Assembly (NCBI GenBank): GCA_021739635.1
Contig: JAIPBH010000009.1
Location: 62,001-126,000 of the forward strand
DNA from: Flavobacteriaceae bacterium
GTDB taxonomy: Bacteria; Bacteroidota; Bacteroidia; Flavobacteriales; Flavobacteriaceae
Length of the DNA: 64,000 bases
Reading direction: 5' to 3'
Position numbers and translations under genes: made by a program. The notes under the pieces are model-generated. The model ran no database searches. It was not told the origin of the DNA and saw nothing but the letters and a program-made list of their open reading frames with translations. The stretch's first letter is position 1; each line of letters begins with the position of its first letter. Positions 1 through 8,243 of this stretch are shown here, piece after piece.

Positions 1-283
1 ATGCTTGAAACTCTTTTGGTGTTAAAATTATTGGATAATTGATATTAAAACTTCCAACTTTTTCAGTATAAATATACCTATCTGTAATGGGGTCATATGT
101 GTATTTAGAGACAATACTATTTGGATTGGGTATATTAAGTTTTCCTAATTGAAATCCGGTAGCTGTAGAATCTTGCACTGGTTCTTGTGACCAAACTAGA
201 AATGAAAAAAGAAAAGATATGGTTAATAATAAGTATTTTCTAATTAATTTATAAGATGCTGGGTTGGTAGTATTCAAAATCAA
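1..283 (-). CDS. sprA: SprA/Sov, T9SS outer-membrane translocon, N-terminal part (cut by window edge)
   Basis: The minus strand reads without a stop for 94 codons from a TTG at 283-281 to the window edge. The product has a signal peptide (a hydrophobic run ending near VWSQ), then a segment I recognise as the SprA N-terminus: GFQLGKLNIPNPNSIVSKY followed by YDPITDRYIYTEKVG and NINYPIILTP. SprA (Sov) is the very large outer-membrane channel of type IX secretion, needed for gliding and for export of CTD-bearing cargo. No in-frame ATG exists after the ruvA stop, so the start must be TTG 283 or TTG 277 (ATT between them). TTG 283 touches the ruvA stop codon, which suggests translational coupling and a ruvA-sprA operon. 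The neighbour order ruvA-sprA is usual in Flavobacteria. Only the first ~94 residues are visible. Confidence 0.87.
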   Translation of the reverse strand, partial: MILNTTNPASYKLIRKYLLLTISFLFSFLVWSQEPVQDSTATGFQLGKLNIPNPNSIVSKYTYDPITDRYIYTEKVGSFNINYPIILTPKEFQA

Positions 284-865
284 TTATAAATTTTTTAATG
301 CTTGCTTAATAATAGTTTCAACACTGGCTTCTGGTTGAGACATCACAATTTTATCAACAACACGTTCTGCTTGTTTTTTAACAAACCCCAGAACTTCTAA
401 AGCAGATAACGCCTCATCTTTATTGGTATTGCCTTTTGAAACAGAAACTTCATCAATATCATAGATTTTTAAAATTTTATCTTTTAAATCTATAATAACA
501 CGTTGAGCTGTTTTTGCTCCAATTCCTTTAATAGATTGTATTAAAGCCACATCTCCAGTTGCAATTCCTTCTCTTACCTGTTTTGGTGTTAATGATGATA
601 ACATGGTACGAGCTATGTTGGCACCTATTCCACTAACAGATATTAAAAGTCTAAATATTTCACGTTCAGCTAAAGAAGAAAATCCATAAAGAGAATGAGA
701 ATCTTCTTTAACCTGCAAATGTGTGTATAATTTTAAATGCTCTTTGTCTGGTATTTGAGAAAATGTATATAGTGAAATACTAATAAAATAACCAACACCA
801 TTACAATCTATAACAACATCCGTTGGATTTTTTTCAATAAGTTTCCCTTGAATATGTGTTATCAT
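284..865 (-). CDS. ruvA: Holliday junction branch migration subunit RuvA
   Basis: RuvA binds four-way Holliday junctions as a tetramer and loads the RuvB motor during recombinational repair. The 193-residue product has the family length and three-domain plan: an N-terminal OB fold (about 1-62), two helix-hairpin-helix motifs (VSGIGANIA at 77-85 and IKGIGAKTA at 112-120) that grip DNA backbones, and a small C-terminal domain (about 147-193) that contacts RuvB. ruvB lies about 3.4 kb upstream on the same strand, separated by maeB and queG, so the two subunits are not in one operon here. Its own promoter candidate TACTTTTG sits at 888-895, 23 bases before the ATG. Downstream it abuts sprA. Confidence 0.96.
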   Translation of the reverse strand: MITHIQGKLIEKNPTDVVIDCNGVGYFISISLYTFSQIPDKEHLKLYTHLQVKEDSHSLYGFSSLAEREIFRLLISVSGIGANIARTMLSSLTPKQVREGIATGDVALIQSIKGIGAKTAQRVIIDLKDKILKIYDIDEVSVSKGNTNKDEALSALEVLGFVKKQAERVVDKIVMSQPEASVETIIKQALKNL

Positions 866-887
866 TTAAAAATGTTAGTTTACCTTT

Positions 888-895
888 CAAAAGTA
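888..895 (-). promoter_or_regulatory. Promoter -7 element for ruvA-sprA
   Basis: On the minus strand this reads TACTTTTG, an exact match to the Bacteroidota sigma-A -7 consensus TAnnTTTG. It lies in the 52-base gap between maeB and ruvA. No TTG is found at the ideal 19-base upstream spacing, so the -33 box is weak. Confidence 0.55.
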
Positions 896-917
896 ATAAA
901 ATAATTTGCAATTTAAA

Positions 918-3218
918 TTACTTAGTTTTAGCCTTTTCTTGTTCCCATTTTTCTTTATTCTGAGCATCAACAACAGCTACCGCTGTCATATTTACTATTT
1001 CATCAACACTAGCTCCTAATTGAAGAATATGAACAGGTTTACGCATTCCCATCATAATTGGTCCTATAGACTCAGCTTCATTTAATTCTTTTAAAAGTTT
1101 ATAGGTGATGTTAGCTGAATCAAGATTAGGGAAAATTAATGAATTAACCTTTTTACCGACTAATTTTGAAAACGGAAAACGTTCTCTAAGCATTTCATCA
1201 TTTAAGGCAAAATCTGTTTGTAATTCACCATCAACAATCATATCTGGGTAATGGCGATGCAAAAACGATACAGCATCTCTTACCTTTGAAGCTCTTTCGT
1301 TATTTGAAGACCCAAAATTTGAAAACGAAATCATTGCCATAACGGGTTCCATACCAAACATTTTAATAACTTTAGAAGTCATTTGAGCAATTTTGGCTAA
1401 GTCTTTTGCTGAAGGATCAATGTTTATTGATGTATCACTTAAAAACATTGGACCACGTTTGGTCATCATAATGTTTGTTGTTGCAATTCTGGTGGCGCCT
1501 GGTGCCAAACCTATTAGCTCTAGCATAGGTTTTACAACTGAAGGATAATTTCTTGAATATCCAGATATTAAAGCATCAGCATCACCTTCGTTAACCATCA
1601 TAGCCGCAAAATAGTTACGCTCTCTCATGAGTCTTTGAGCTGCATAATAAGTTACTCCTCTGCGTTTACGTTGCTGCCAATATACTTTAGCATACTTGTT
1701 TTTTCGAGCATCTTCTTTTTCAGATTTTGGGTCTATAATTGTTACGTCTGCAGCATCAAATTCTATTTCAATCATCAAACGTTTAATAGTTTCTCTTCTA
1801 CCTAATAGAATTGGTTTTGCAATCCCTTCATCATGAGCTATCTGAGCCGCTTTAAGTACCGAAAGTTGATCTGCTTCAGCATACACTACACGTTTAGGGT
1901 TTAATTTAGCCCTATTCATTAGAAGCCTTACTATTTTATTATCAGAACCCATACGCTCAAGAAGAGATTCTCTGTATTTATCCCAATCTGTTATAGGCTC
2001 TTTTGCAACTCCGCTTTCCATAGCAGCTTTGGCAACTGCCGGAGGAACTTCAGCAATTAAACGAGGATCAAAAGGTTTTGGAATGATGTATTCTTTTCCA
2101 AAAGTTAATTTTGTTTCTCCATAGGCTATATTAACCTGTTCTGGAACATGTTCTTTTGCTAAATTGGCTAACGCTTTTACTGCCGCCATTTTCATGGCTT
2201 CATTTATTTTTGTTGCCCTTACATCAAGTGCTCCTCTAAAAATATAAGGGAATCCAAGAACATTATTTACCTGATTAGGATGATCACTTCTACCAGTTGC
2301 CATAATAATATCTTTACGAGTTGCTATAGCAACATCATAAGCAATTTCTGGATCTGGATTTGCCATGGCAAACACAATGGGGTTTTTTGCCATGGAAACT
2401 AACATTTCTGGCAACACAGTATCCGCTTTTGATAAGCCAATGAATACATCGGCATCTTTCATAGCTTCTTCTAATGTGTTTATATTTCTTCCTGTTGAAA
2501 ATTCTGCTTTTTCTGAGGTTAAATTTTCACGGTCGTTTCTAATAACCCCTTTACTATCTAACATGACAATATTTTCTCGTTTTGCCCCAAATGCTTGGTA
2601 CAAACGAGTACATGATATGGCGGCAGCTCCTGCGCCATTAATAACAATTTTAGCCTTTTCAATTTTCTTTTTTGAAAGTTCTAAAGCATTTAACAAGGCA
2701 GCAGCAGATATAATGGCTGTTCCATGTTGGTCATCATGCATTAATGGAATATCTAATTCTTCTTTTAAACGTCTTTCAATTTCAAAAGCTTCAGGTGCTT
2801 TAATGTCTTCTAAATTAATTCCACCAAAAGTAGGAGCTATATTTTTTACTGTTTGAATAAACTGTTCTACATCTTCAGTGCCAACTTCTATATCAAACAC
2901 ATCGATATCGGCAAAAATCTTGAACAATAGCCCTTTTCCTTCCATAACAGGTTTTGAAGCTTCAGGTCCTATATTTCCTAAACCCAAAACAGCTGTTCCA
3001 TTAGATATTACGGCAACTAAGTTTCCTTTGGCTGTATATTTATAAACGTTATTGATGTCTTTTTCAATTTCTAAGCAAGGTTCTGCAACGCCGGGAGAAT
3101 AGGCTAGTGATAAATCTCTTTGTGTTGCATATTTTTTGGTTGGAACAACCTTTATTTTACCTGGAGTTGGCTTGGCGTGATATACAAGAGCTTCTCTCCT
3201 TTTACTTTGCTTACTCAT
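918..3218 (-). CDS. maeB: NADP-dependent malic enzyme with C-terminal phosphotransacetylase-like domain
   Basis: Oxidatively decarboxylates malate to pyruvate and yields NADPH for biosynthesis. At 766 residues it has the long MaeB architecture: malic enzyme N-terminal domain (about 20-160, with SPGVAEP at 41-47), NAD-binding domain (GAGAAA at 195-200), metal and substrate motifs [12 protein letters not shown] (131-142) and MHDDQHGTA (160-168), and from about residue 430 a phosphotransacetylase-like domain. In MaeB enzymes this second domain is regulatory (acetyl-CoA sensing) rather than a working Pta. The ATG start gives the usual [14 protein letters not shown] beginning. A promoter candidate TATCTTTG lies at 3247-3254. 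It sits between ruvA and queG on the same strand but appears separately transcribed. Confidence 0.95.
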   Translation of the reverse strand: MSKQSKRREALVYHAKPTPGKIKVVPTKKYATQRDLSLAYSPGVAEPCLEIEKDINNVYKYTAKGNLVAVISNGTAVLGLGNIGPEASKPVMEGKGLLFKIFADIDVFDIEVGTEDVEQFIQTVKNIAPTFGGINLEDIKAPEAFEIERRLKEELDIPLMHDDQHGTAIISAAALLNALELSKKKIEKAKIVINGAGAAAISCTRLYQAFGAKRENIVMLDSKGVIRNDRENLTSEKAEFSTGRNINTLEEAMKDADVFIGLSKADTVLPEMLVSMAKNPIVFAMANPDPEIAYDVAIATRKDIIMATGRSDHPNQVNNVLGFPYIFRGALDVRATKINEAMKMAAVKALANLAKEHVPEQVNIAYGETKLTFGKEYIIPKPFDPRLIAEVPPAVAKAAMESGVAKEPITDWDKYRESLLERMGSDNKIVRLLMNRAKLNPKRVVYAEADQLSVLKAAQIAHDEGIAKPILLGRRETIKRLMIEIEFDAADVTIIDPKSEKEDARKNKYAKVYWQQRKRRGVTYYAAQRLMRERNYFAAMMVNEGDADALISGYSRNYPSVVKPMLELIGLAPGATRIATTNIMMTKRGPMFLSDTSINIDPSAKDLAKIAQMTSKVIKMFGMEPVMAMISFSNFGSSNNERASKVRDAVSFLHRHYPDMIVDGELQTDFALNDEMLRERFPFSKLVGKKVNSLIFPNLDSANITYKLLKELNEAESIGPIMMGMRKPVHILQLGASVDEIVNMTAVAVVDAQNKEKWEQEKAKTK

Positions 3219-3246
3219 TTTATTTTTATTTAAAAAATCTGAATAA

Positions 3247-3254
3247 CAAAGATA
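3247..3254 (-). promoter_or_regulatory. Promoter -7 element for maeB
   Basis: Minus-strand TATCTTTG matches TAnnTTTG and lies 28 bases upstream of the maeB ATG in the 57-base gap to queG. No clear -33 TTG is present at 19-base spacing. Confidence 0.5.
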
Positions 3255-3275
3255 AGAATATCAATACGGATTACA

Positions 3276-4199
3276 CTATTCTTTTAGAAAATTGATGTTT
3301 CTTTTTAAGCCTAAAAATTTAGTGCGCTTTACGGCAGAATTTTTGAAAATTTTATTGAAAACATCCTCTGTGATTTCTTCCCAATCTTTTTTGGTTATAG
3401 ATAATAATTCTGGATGCGGATTAAATAATGGTTCGTTATGTGCTTTTGAAAATTTATTCCATGGGCACACATCTTGACATACATCACAACCAAACATCCA
3501 ATCGTCCATTTTTCCTTTAAATTCTGATGGAATATTTTCTTTTAACTCTATGGTAAAATACGAAATACACTTACTTCCATCAACAACATATGGTTTTACG
3601 ATAGCTTGAGTTGGGCAGGCATCAATACAAGCTGTGCATGTACCACAATGGTCTGTAGTTGGCAAATCGTATTCTAATTCTAGGTCAACTATTAATTCTG
3701 CTATAAAATAAAATGAACCAACTTGTTGGGTTAATAAGTTACTGTTTTTACCAATCCAGCCTAAGCCGCTTTTTGCTGCCCAAGCTTTATCGAGAACTGG
3801 TGCAGAATCTACAAATGCACGACCATGAACTTCGCCAATTTCTTCTTGAATAAAATTTAAAAGTGATTTTAGTTTGTCTTTTATTACTGAATGATAGTCA
3901 TATCCATAAGCGTATTTTGATAGCTTATAGCTGTTAGCTGTTTGCTCTTGGCTTGGATAATAATTGAGTAATAGGGAAATAACACTTTTGGAATCTTCAA
4001 CCAACTTGGTTGGGTCTAAGCGTTTGTCAAAATGGTTTTCCATGTACTGCATTTGTCCATGCATATTGTTATTTAACCACTTTTCCAATCGTGGTGCTTC
4101 GTCTTCTAAAAACTGTGCCTTGCTAATGCCGCAAGATAAAAAACCGAGGCGTTTGGCTTCGGTTTTAATTATTTGGGTATTATTTTGCTTATTTCCCAT
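3276..4199 (-). CDS. queG: Epoxyqueuosine reductase QueG
   Basis: Cobalamin- and iron-sulfur-dependent enzyme that reduces epoxyqueuosine to queuosine in the wobble base of GUN-decoding tRNAs. Visible signatures: the catalytic aspartate in [12 protein letters not shown] (D131), GLGWIGKN at 146-152, and two four-cysteine [4Fe-4S] sites, [12 protein letters not shown] (185-196) and CDVCQDVCP (238-246). The 307-residue length is the short form usual in Bacteroidota, without the C-terminal HEAT repeats of the E. coli enzyme. Residues 82-93 ([12 protein letters not shown]), a surface-loop region, are encoded by a degenerate 7-bp tandem repeat (3921-3955). It follows ruvB on the same strand, with only a 40-base gap holding a palindromic repeat, so it may be co-transcribed with ruvB. 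Confidence 0.95.
   Translation of the reverse strand: MGNKQNNTQIIKTEAKRLGFLSCGISKAQFLEDEAPRLEKWLNNNMHGQMQYMENHFDKRLDPTKLVEDSKSVISLLLNYYPSQEQTANSYKLSKYAYGYDYHSVIKDKLKSLLNFIQEEIGEVHGRAFVDSAPVLDKAWAAKSGLGWIGKNSNLLTQQVGSFYFIAELIVDLELEYDLPTTDHCGTCTACIDACPTQAIVKPYVVDGSKCISYFTIELKENIPSEFKGKMDDWMFGCDVCQDVCPWNKFSKAHNEPLFNPHPELLSITKKDWEEITEDVFNKIFKNSAVKRTKFLGLKRNINFLKE
3921..3955. repeat. Degenerate heptanucleotide tandem repeat inside queG
   Basis: On the plus strand five 7-base units follow each other: TAGCTTA, TAGCTGT, TAGCTGT, TTGCTCT, TGGCTTG. On the coding strand the core unit reads ACAGCTA. The array runs in frame through queG codons 82-93. It resembles the array at 45474-45509 closely, including the order of diverged units at one end. 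Confidence 0.7.
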
Positions 4200-4206
4200 A
4201 TTTATT

Positions 4207-4236
4207 AGATTCTGAAAACAAGTTCAGAATGACAAT
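4207..4236. repeat. REP-like palindromic repeat between ruvB and queG
   Basis: An 8-bp inverted repeat, ATTCTGAA (4209-4216) and TTCAGAAT (4223-4230), with a 6-base loop and then GACAATT. It fills most of the 40-base gap between ruvB and queG. The form GTCATTCTGAACTTG resembles short intergenic repeats I recall as common in Flavobacteriaceae genomes. A related element lies on the other side of ruvB at 5321-5350. There is no U-tract, so it is not a normal terminator. Confidence 0.5.
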
Positions 4237-4239
4237 TGT

Positions 4240-5262
4240 TTAAAACAATCCGCCTTGAATATTTCCTTTTATTTTGCCTAAATGTTTATAAGCTAATTCG
4301 GTAACTTCGCGTCCTCGAGGTGTTCGCATAATAAACCCTTGTTGAATTAAAAAAGGTTCATACACTTCTTCAATGGTCTCTGTGCTCTCACTAACCGCTG
4401 TAGCTATTGTAGAAATACCAACTGGGCCTCCTTTAAATTTGTCGATGATTGTGGCTAAGATTTTGTTGTCCATTTCATCTAATCCATGTGCATCAACGTT
4501 TAAAGCTTCTAGGGCAAATTTGGCGATTTTTATATCGATTTTTCCGTTGCCTTTTATTTGCGCGAAATCTCGAACGCGGCGTAATAAAGCGTTGGCTATT
4601 CTTGGTGTTCCTCTGCTTCTTCCTGCAATTTCTATAGCGGCTTCCATAGAAATAGGAACCTCTAAAATAGATGCACTACGTTGTAGTATAGTGGTTAATA
4701 ATTCAGTATTATAATATTGTAACCTACTTTGAATACCAAAACGAGCACGCATGGGAGCTGTTAATAATCCTGACCGTGTTGTGGCACCAATGAGTGTAAA
4801 TGGATTTAAATTGATTTGAACTGTTCTGGCATTAGGTCCAGATTCAATCATGATATCAATCTTGTAATCTTCCATGGCAGAATACAAGTATTCTTCAACA
4901 ATAGGACTTAAACGATGAATCTCATCGATAAACAAGACATCTCGTTCTTCAAGATTGGTAAGTAAGCCTGCTAAATCTCCAGGTTTATCTAAAACAGGAC
5001 CAGAAGTTACTTTAATGCCAACATTCAATTCGTTTGCTAAAATATGAGCCAAGGTTGTTTTACCTAATCCTGGAGGACCATGGAATAAGGTATGGTCTAA
5101 AGCTTCACTACGCAAATTAGCTGCTTGAACAAAAATTTTAAGGTTTTCTAAAACCTGATCTTGCCCAGTAAAATCTTCAAAAGTGAAAGGTCTTAACTTT
5201 CTTTCTACATCAATTTCATCAGGAGAAAAATTATTTTTTGTTGGGTCTAGGTTTTCATTCAT
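4240..5262 (-). CDS. ruvB: Holliday junction branch migration ATPase RuvB
   Basis: Hexameric AAA+ motor that drives branch migration with RuvA. The 340-residue product contains the RuvB signatures: Walker [10 protein letters not shown] (62-70), Walker B DEIH (113-116), sensor GATTR (159-163), and a C-terminal winged helix with the conserved TPRGR near the end. I place the start at the ATG at 5262. The frame opens upstream at a TTG (5271), but that codon lies inside the candidate promoter TATATTTG (5269-5276), which makes it an unlikely start. With the promoter so close, the message could be nearly leaderless. Palindromic repeats flank the gene on both sides. Confidence 0.95.
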   Translation of the reverse strand: MNENLDPTKNNFSPDEIDVERKLRPFTFEDFTGQDQVLENLKIFVQAANLRSEALDHTLFHGPPGLGKTTLAHILANELNVGIKVTSGPVLDKPGDLAGLLTNLEERDVLFIDEIHRLSPIVEEYLYSAMEDYKIDIMIESGPNARTVQINLNPFTLIGATTRSGLLTAPMRARFGIQSRLQYYNTELLTTILQRSASILEVPISMEAAIEIAGRSRGTPRIANALLRRVRDFAQIKGNGKIDIKIAKFALEALNVDAHGLDEMDNKILATIIDKFKGGPVGISTIATAVSESTETIEEVYEPFLIQQGFIMRTPRGREVTELAYKHLGKIKGNIQGGLF

Positions 5263-5268
5263 AACAAA

Positions 5269-5276
5269 CAAATATA
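5269..5276 (-). promoter_or_regulatory. Promoter -7 element for ruvB
   Basis: Minus-strand TATATTTG matches TAnnTTTG exactly. Only six bases separate its end from the ruvB ATG at 5262, so transcription would begin at or next to the start codon. No -33 TTG at 19-base spacing is seen. Confidence 0.45.
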
Positions 5277-5281
5277 AAGAA

Positions 5282-5312
5282 AAAGCCTTTCTAAAAATAG
5301 AAAGGCTTTATA
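5282..5312 (-). terminator. Rho-independent terminator after the OmpA-family gene
   Basis: Inverted repeat AAAGCCTTTCTA / TAGAAAGGCTTT with a 4-base loop. On the minus strand it is followed by TTCTTTAT. It ends the adhesin-SprF-OmpA transcription unit. Confidence 0.8.
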
Positions 5313-5320
5313 GATTTTAT

Positions 5321-5350
5321 TGAGACTCTTCGACTATGCTCAGAGTGATA
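5321..5350. repeat. REP-like repeat upstream of ruvB
   Basis: The stretch GAGACTCTTCGACTATGCTC plus AGAGTGATA contains a short inverted repeat (ACTCT at 5325-5329, AGAGT at 5342-5346). Read on the minus strand it has the form CACTCTGAGCATAGTCGAAG, which I recall as a recurring intergenic repeat in Flavobacteriaceae. It sits between the OmpA-family stop codon and its terminator. Confidence 0.45.
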
Positions 5351-5352
5351 GA

Positions 5353-7239
5353 TTAATTTAAAATGGTGAACTCACAACGTCTGTTAATATCATATTCTTC
5401 CTCTTTACAAATGCCTTCTTTAACACAATCATTTAGAGGTTGCATTTCTCCATAACCTATACTTTTCAATCGGTTTCTTTCTATGCCTTGACTTACTAAA
5501 TATTCTAAAGTAGAAGCCGCACGACGTTTAGATAACTCTAAATTGTATTGGTCTTTTCCTCGAGCATCTGTATGTGCTGAAACTTCCACTTCCATAGTTG
5601 GATATTTTTTCATTAAATCTACCAAAACATTTAATGTTACGGCAGCATCATCACGAATTTCAGATTTATCAAAATCAAAGAAAATCTTATCCAATTCTAC
5701 TTGAACATCTCCTTTTTCATTTTCTTTTACACGTTCTTCAGCATCAGCAAAAGATTCTAAAGATAAATAGATATTGTGCTGAATTTTTCCTTGACTATCT
5801 GTTGAAAACTCAACATCTTGAGGAATATACGATTTTCGTGTTCCGCGTACTTTATACTTTTTATTAGGTTCAATTTTGAATAAATAATATGCATCATCAC
5901 CCACAATTGAGTCTTGAATAACGTTTCCTGATTCATTAAATAAGGTTACTAAAGAGCCCGCTAATAGTGCTTTGCTGTTTTTATCTTGTACAATACCTTC
6001 TACTTGATATTTGGTTAAAATATTTTCCTCTCTTGCAAAACCATAAATCCTGTCGTAACCTGTTCTGTTTGAAGACACAAAGCCTTTATCGTCTTTTTCT
6101 CTTATCACATAAGCAAAATCATCAACATTGCTGTTTATGGTGCTTCCTAGGTTAACAGGTTTATCAAATATACCGTTTACCAAATTACTTCTAAACACAT
6201 CTAAACCACCAAAACCTTCATGTTCTTCTGAAGAAAAATACAACACGTTATAATCGCTTATAAATGGAAATTGTTCTCTGTGTTTTGTGTTAATTGTTGC
6301 GCCTAAATTTTCTGGTTCTCCATAAGTTCCATCGTCATTAATAGCAACTTTATAAATATCAAAACTACCTAAAGTTCCTGGCATATCACTAGCAAAATAA
6401 AGAGTTTTACCATCTTTGCTTAACGATGGATGTTCTGTACTATATGAATTTGATGTAAAAGGTAACGCTGTAACATTTGTCCAATTACCATCTAATAATT
6501 CCGCTTTATAAATTTTGATATGTGCTATACGATCTTCATCTGTCCTTTTACGAGTAGTGTTTGTTCTGTTAAAATACATGGTTTTTCCATCTTTAGAGAA
6601 AACAGCATTGCTCTCATGTGAATCTGTATTAATAGCATCAGAAAACGGTGTGATATTTTCCATAACAGCATTGGTATTCATTGTAGCGTAATACAAGTCT
6701 AAGTAGGGTAAATCATTCCATGAATATGATGGATTTTCAGTATTTCTTGAAGAAGCAAAAGCTACTTTATCATCACCATAAAAAGACAAACCGAAATCAC
6801 TTCCCACATTAGGGTTATCAATTTCCTTCAACTTAAATGTATGTGGTGTTGTTTTTTCTAAAGCCTCAATAAACGCATTTGTATTTATAGGTTTATTGTA
6901 ATATCGACTTAATTGTTTATCGGCTTCTTTATAATCTTTAACACCTTTTAAGGCTTGTGCATATCTGAAATGGAATTCTATATCTATAGAATCGCCGTAA
7001 GTCACAAACAATTCTCGATATGTTTTAATGGCATTCTGTAAATGCGTGTTATAGTAATAACAATCTGCCAAATTTTGAAGCACTTCTTGAGTGCGTTCTT
7101 TGGTTTCATAAATTTCAGCCGCTTGATTATAAGCTCTCATTTCAAAAAGCTTATTCACGTGTTTTAGATTTCCTTTTTGTGCTAATGCAATTCCACTAAC
7201 TAGTAAAAGGCTTGCAAGTATGTATCTATTTGTTTTCAT
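5353..7239 (-). CDS. OmpA-family protein with TPR and PD40 propeller repeats (PorE-like, surface locus)
   Basis: Exported envelope protein. The start chosen is the ATG at 7239 (MKTNRYILASLLLV...), which begins a clean signal peptide ending near ALAQ; an in-frame ATG at 7251 is also possible. Domains in order: TPR-like helices (about 20-130), PD40/WD40-type beta-propeller repeats (about 145-400, with motifs such as FSKDGKTMYF, LSKDGKTLYFAS and LYFSSEEHEGFGGLD), a carboxypeptidase-regulatory-like beta sandwich (about 430-500), and a C-terminal OmpA domain (about 520-628) with IFFDFDKSEIRDDA, HTDARG and NRRCEF that would bind peptidoglycan. This is the layout of PorE and of OmpA partners found beside PorP/SprF genes. 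It is the last gene of a three-gene unit with the SprF-like protein and the large adhesin. A terminator follows. Confidence 0.88.
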   Translation of the reverse strand: MKTNRYILASLLLVSGIALAQKGNLKHVNKLFEMRAYNQAAEIYETKERTQEVLQNLADCYYYNTHLQNAIKTYRELFVTYGDSIDIEFHFRYAQALKGVKDYKEADKQLSRYYNKPINTNAFIEALEKTTPHTFKLKEIDNPNVGSDFGLSFYGDDKVAFASSRNTENPSYSWNDLPYLDLYYATMNTNAVMENITPFSDAINTDSHESNAVFSKDGKTMYFNRTNTTRKRTDEDRIAHIKIYKAELLDGNWTNVTALPFTSNSYSTEHPSLSKDGKTLYFASDMPGTLGSFDIYKVAINDDGTYGEPENLGATINTKHREQFPFISDYNVLYFSSEEHEGFGGLDVFRSNLVNGIFDKPVNLGSTINSNVDDFAYVIREKDDKGFVSSNRTGYDRIYGFAREENILTKYQVEGIVQDKNSKALLAGSLVTLFNESGNVIQDSIVGDDAYYLFKIEPNKKYKVRGTRKSYIPQDVEFSTDSQGKIQHNIYLSLESFADAEERVKENEKGDVQVELDKIFFDFDKSEIRDDAAVTLNVLVDLMKKYPTMEVEVSAHTDARGKDQYNLELSKRRAASTLEYLVSQGIERNRLKSIGYGEMQPLNDCVKEGICKEEEYDINRRCEFTILN

Positions 7240-7257
7240 AATTGTAATCATTATTAA

Positions 7258-8214
7258 TTAGAAGAATCTTGGTGAACGGTCATAACCACCTTTGAAGTTA
7301 AATAAATCAACATCAAAGAGAATAAATATTTCATGAGACCCTGAATTGTACGTACTTAAATTAGATGTAGTATAATCATACGCATAACCTATTCTTAATT
7401 CTGGAGTTACTCTAAAATTAACTAAGGCACTTATAGCATCTCCAAGTCTGTAACCTAATCCAGCTTCTAACTTTTCATTGATGAGAACGTTTGCAGTAAT
7501 ATCAAGTGCTAAAGGTGCTCCTTTTACAGCTTTACCCATAAAGGCTGGCTTTAGTTTCAAGTTTTCATTGATATCAAACACATATCCTCCAGTGAAAAAA
7601 TAGTGAACATTTTGAACGCCGGTGGCATTTATACCATTTTCGTTTTCTAAATGTTTTGTTGATAACATATTTGGCGCTGACAAGCCTAAATAATACGTAT
7701 CTGTGAAAAAGAAAGCTCCTATTCCTAAGTTTGGAAATGTTTTACTAATATTTTCATTAAAAGCAATATCTGTACTTACATTACCCGATTGTAAAACGAA
7801 TCCGTCAAAGTTGGCGTTAAAAAATGTAAACCCAGCTTTTAAACCCAGTGATAATTTACTTTCTAATCCAACTGGCAATACATACGCAAAATCTGCATAT
7901 ATATTGTTTTCGTTAACAATATCTCCAATGTTATCATTAGTAAATGAAAGTCCTAATTCAATTTTATCATTTACTGGTGTATGGGCAAAAAAGGTTCCTG
8001 TTTTTGGCGCGCCTTCTAATCCAACCCATTGTGTTCTGTAAAGTCCTCCTAAGTTTAAAATACCTTCTTCTGCTGTTGCATAAGCTGGATTTATTACACT
8101 CATGTTATACATATATTGTGTAAACTGAGGATCTTGTTGTGCAAAACCTTGTATAGACCAAAGAGTCAAACTTAACAAGGCAGCTATTTTATGATATATA
8201 TTTAAATTTTTCAT
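7258..8214 (-). CDS. PorP/SprF-family T9SS outer-membrane protein
   Basis: Predicted 318-residue outer-membrane barrel with signal peptide (cleavage near GFAQ). The mature N-terminus QDPQFTQYMYNMSVINPAYA is the hallmark of the PorP/SprF family. F. johnsoniae SprF is needed to secrete or attach the gliding adhesin SprB, whose gene precedes it. Here too the gene directly follows a large adhesin with a gliding-associated C-terminal domain, so by analogy this protein is probably the dedicated export or anchoring partner of that adhesin. The gap to the OmpA-family gene is 6-18 bases, depending on its start. The specific partnership is inferred from position and family, not shown. Confidence 0.9.
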   Translation of the reverse strand: MKNLNIYHKIAALLSLTLWSIQGFAQQDPQFTQYMYNMSVINPAYATAEEGILNLGGLYRTQWVGLEGAPKTGTFFAHTPVNDKIELGLSFTNDNIGDIVNENNIYADFAYVLPVGLESKLSLGLKAGFTFFNANFDGFVLQSGNVSTDIAFNENISKTFPNLGIGAFFFTDTYYLGLSAPNMLSTKHLENENGINATGVQNVHYFFTGGYVFDINENLKLKPAFMGKAVKGAPLALDITANVLINEKLEAGLGYRLGDAISALVNFRVTPELRIGYAYDYTTSNLSTYNSGSHEIFILFDVDLFNFKGGYDRSPRFF

Positions 8215-8243
8215 TTTTTCTTGAATTTTGATTTATCTAAAAA

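Noticed and set aside
2365-2856. 163-residue plus-strand frame opposite maeB
   Set aside because: It is the reverse complement of well-conserved malic enzyme codons and has no recognisable motif or promoter.
5263-5271. TTG at 5271 as the ruvB start (adding MFV)
   Set aside because: The codon lies in the candidate promoter box; the ATG at 5262 gives the usual RuvB length.
7703-8041. 112-residue plus-strand frame opposite the PorP/SprF gene
   Set aside because: Antisense shadow of a clearly coding sequence; no family resemblance.
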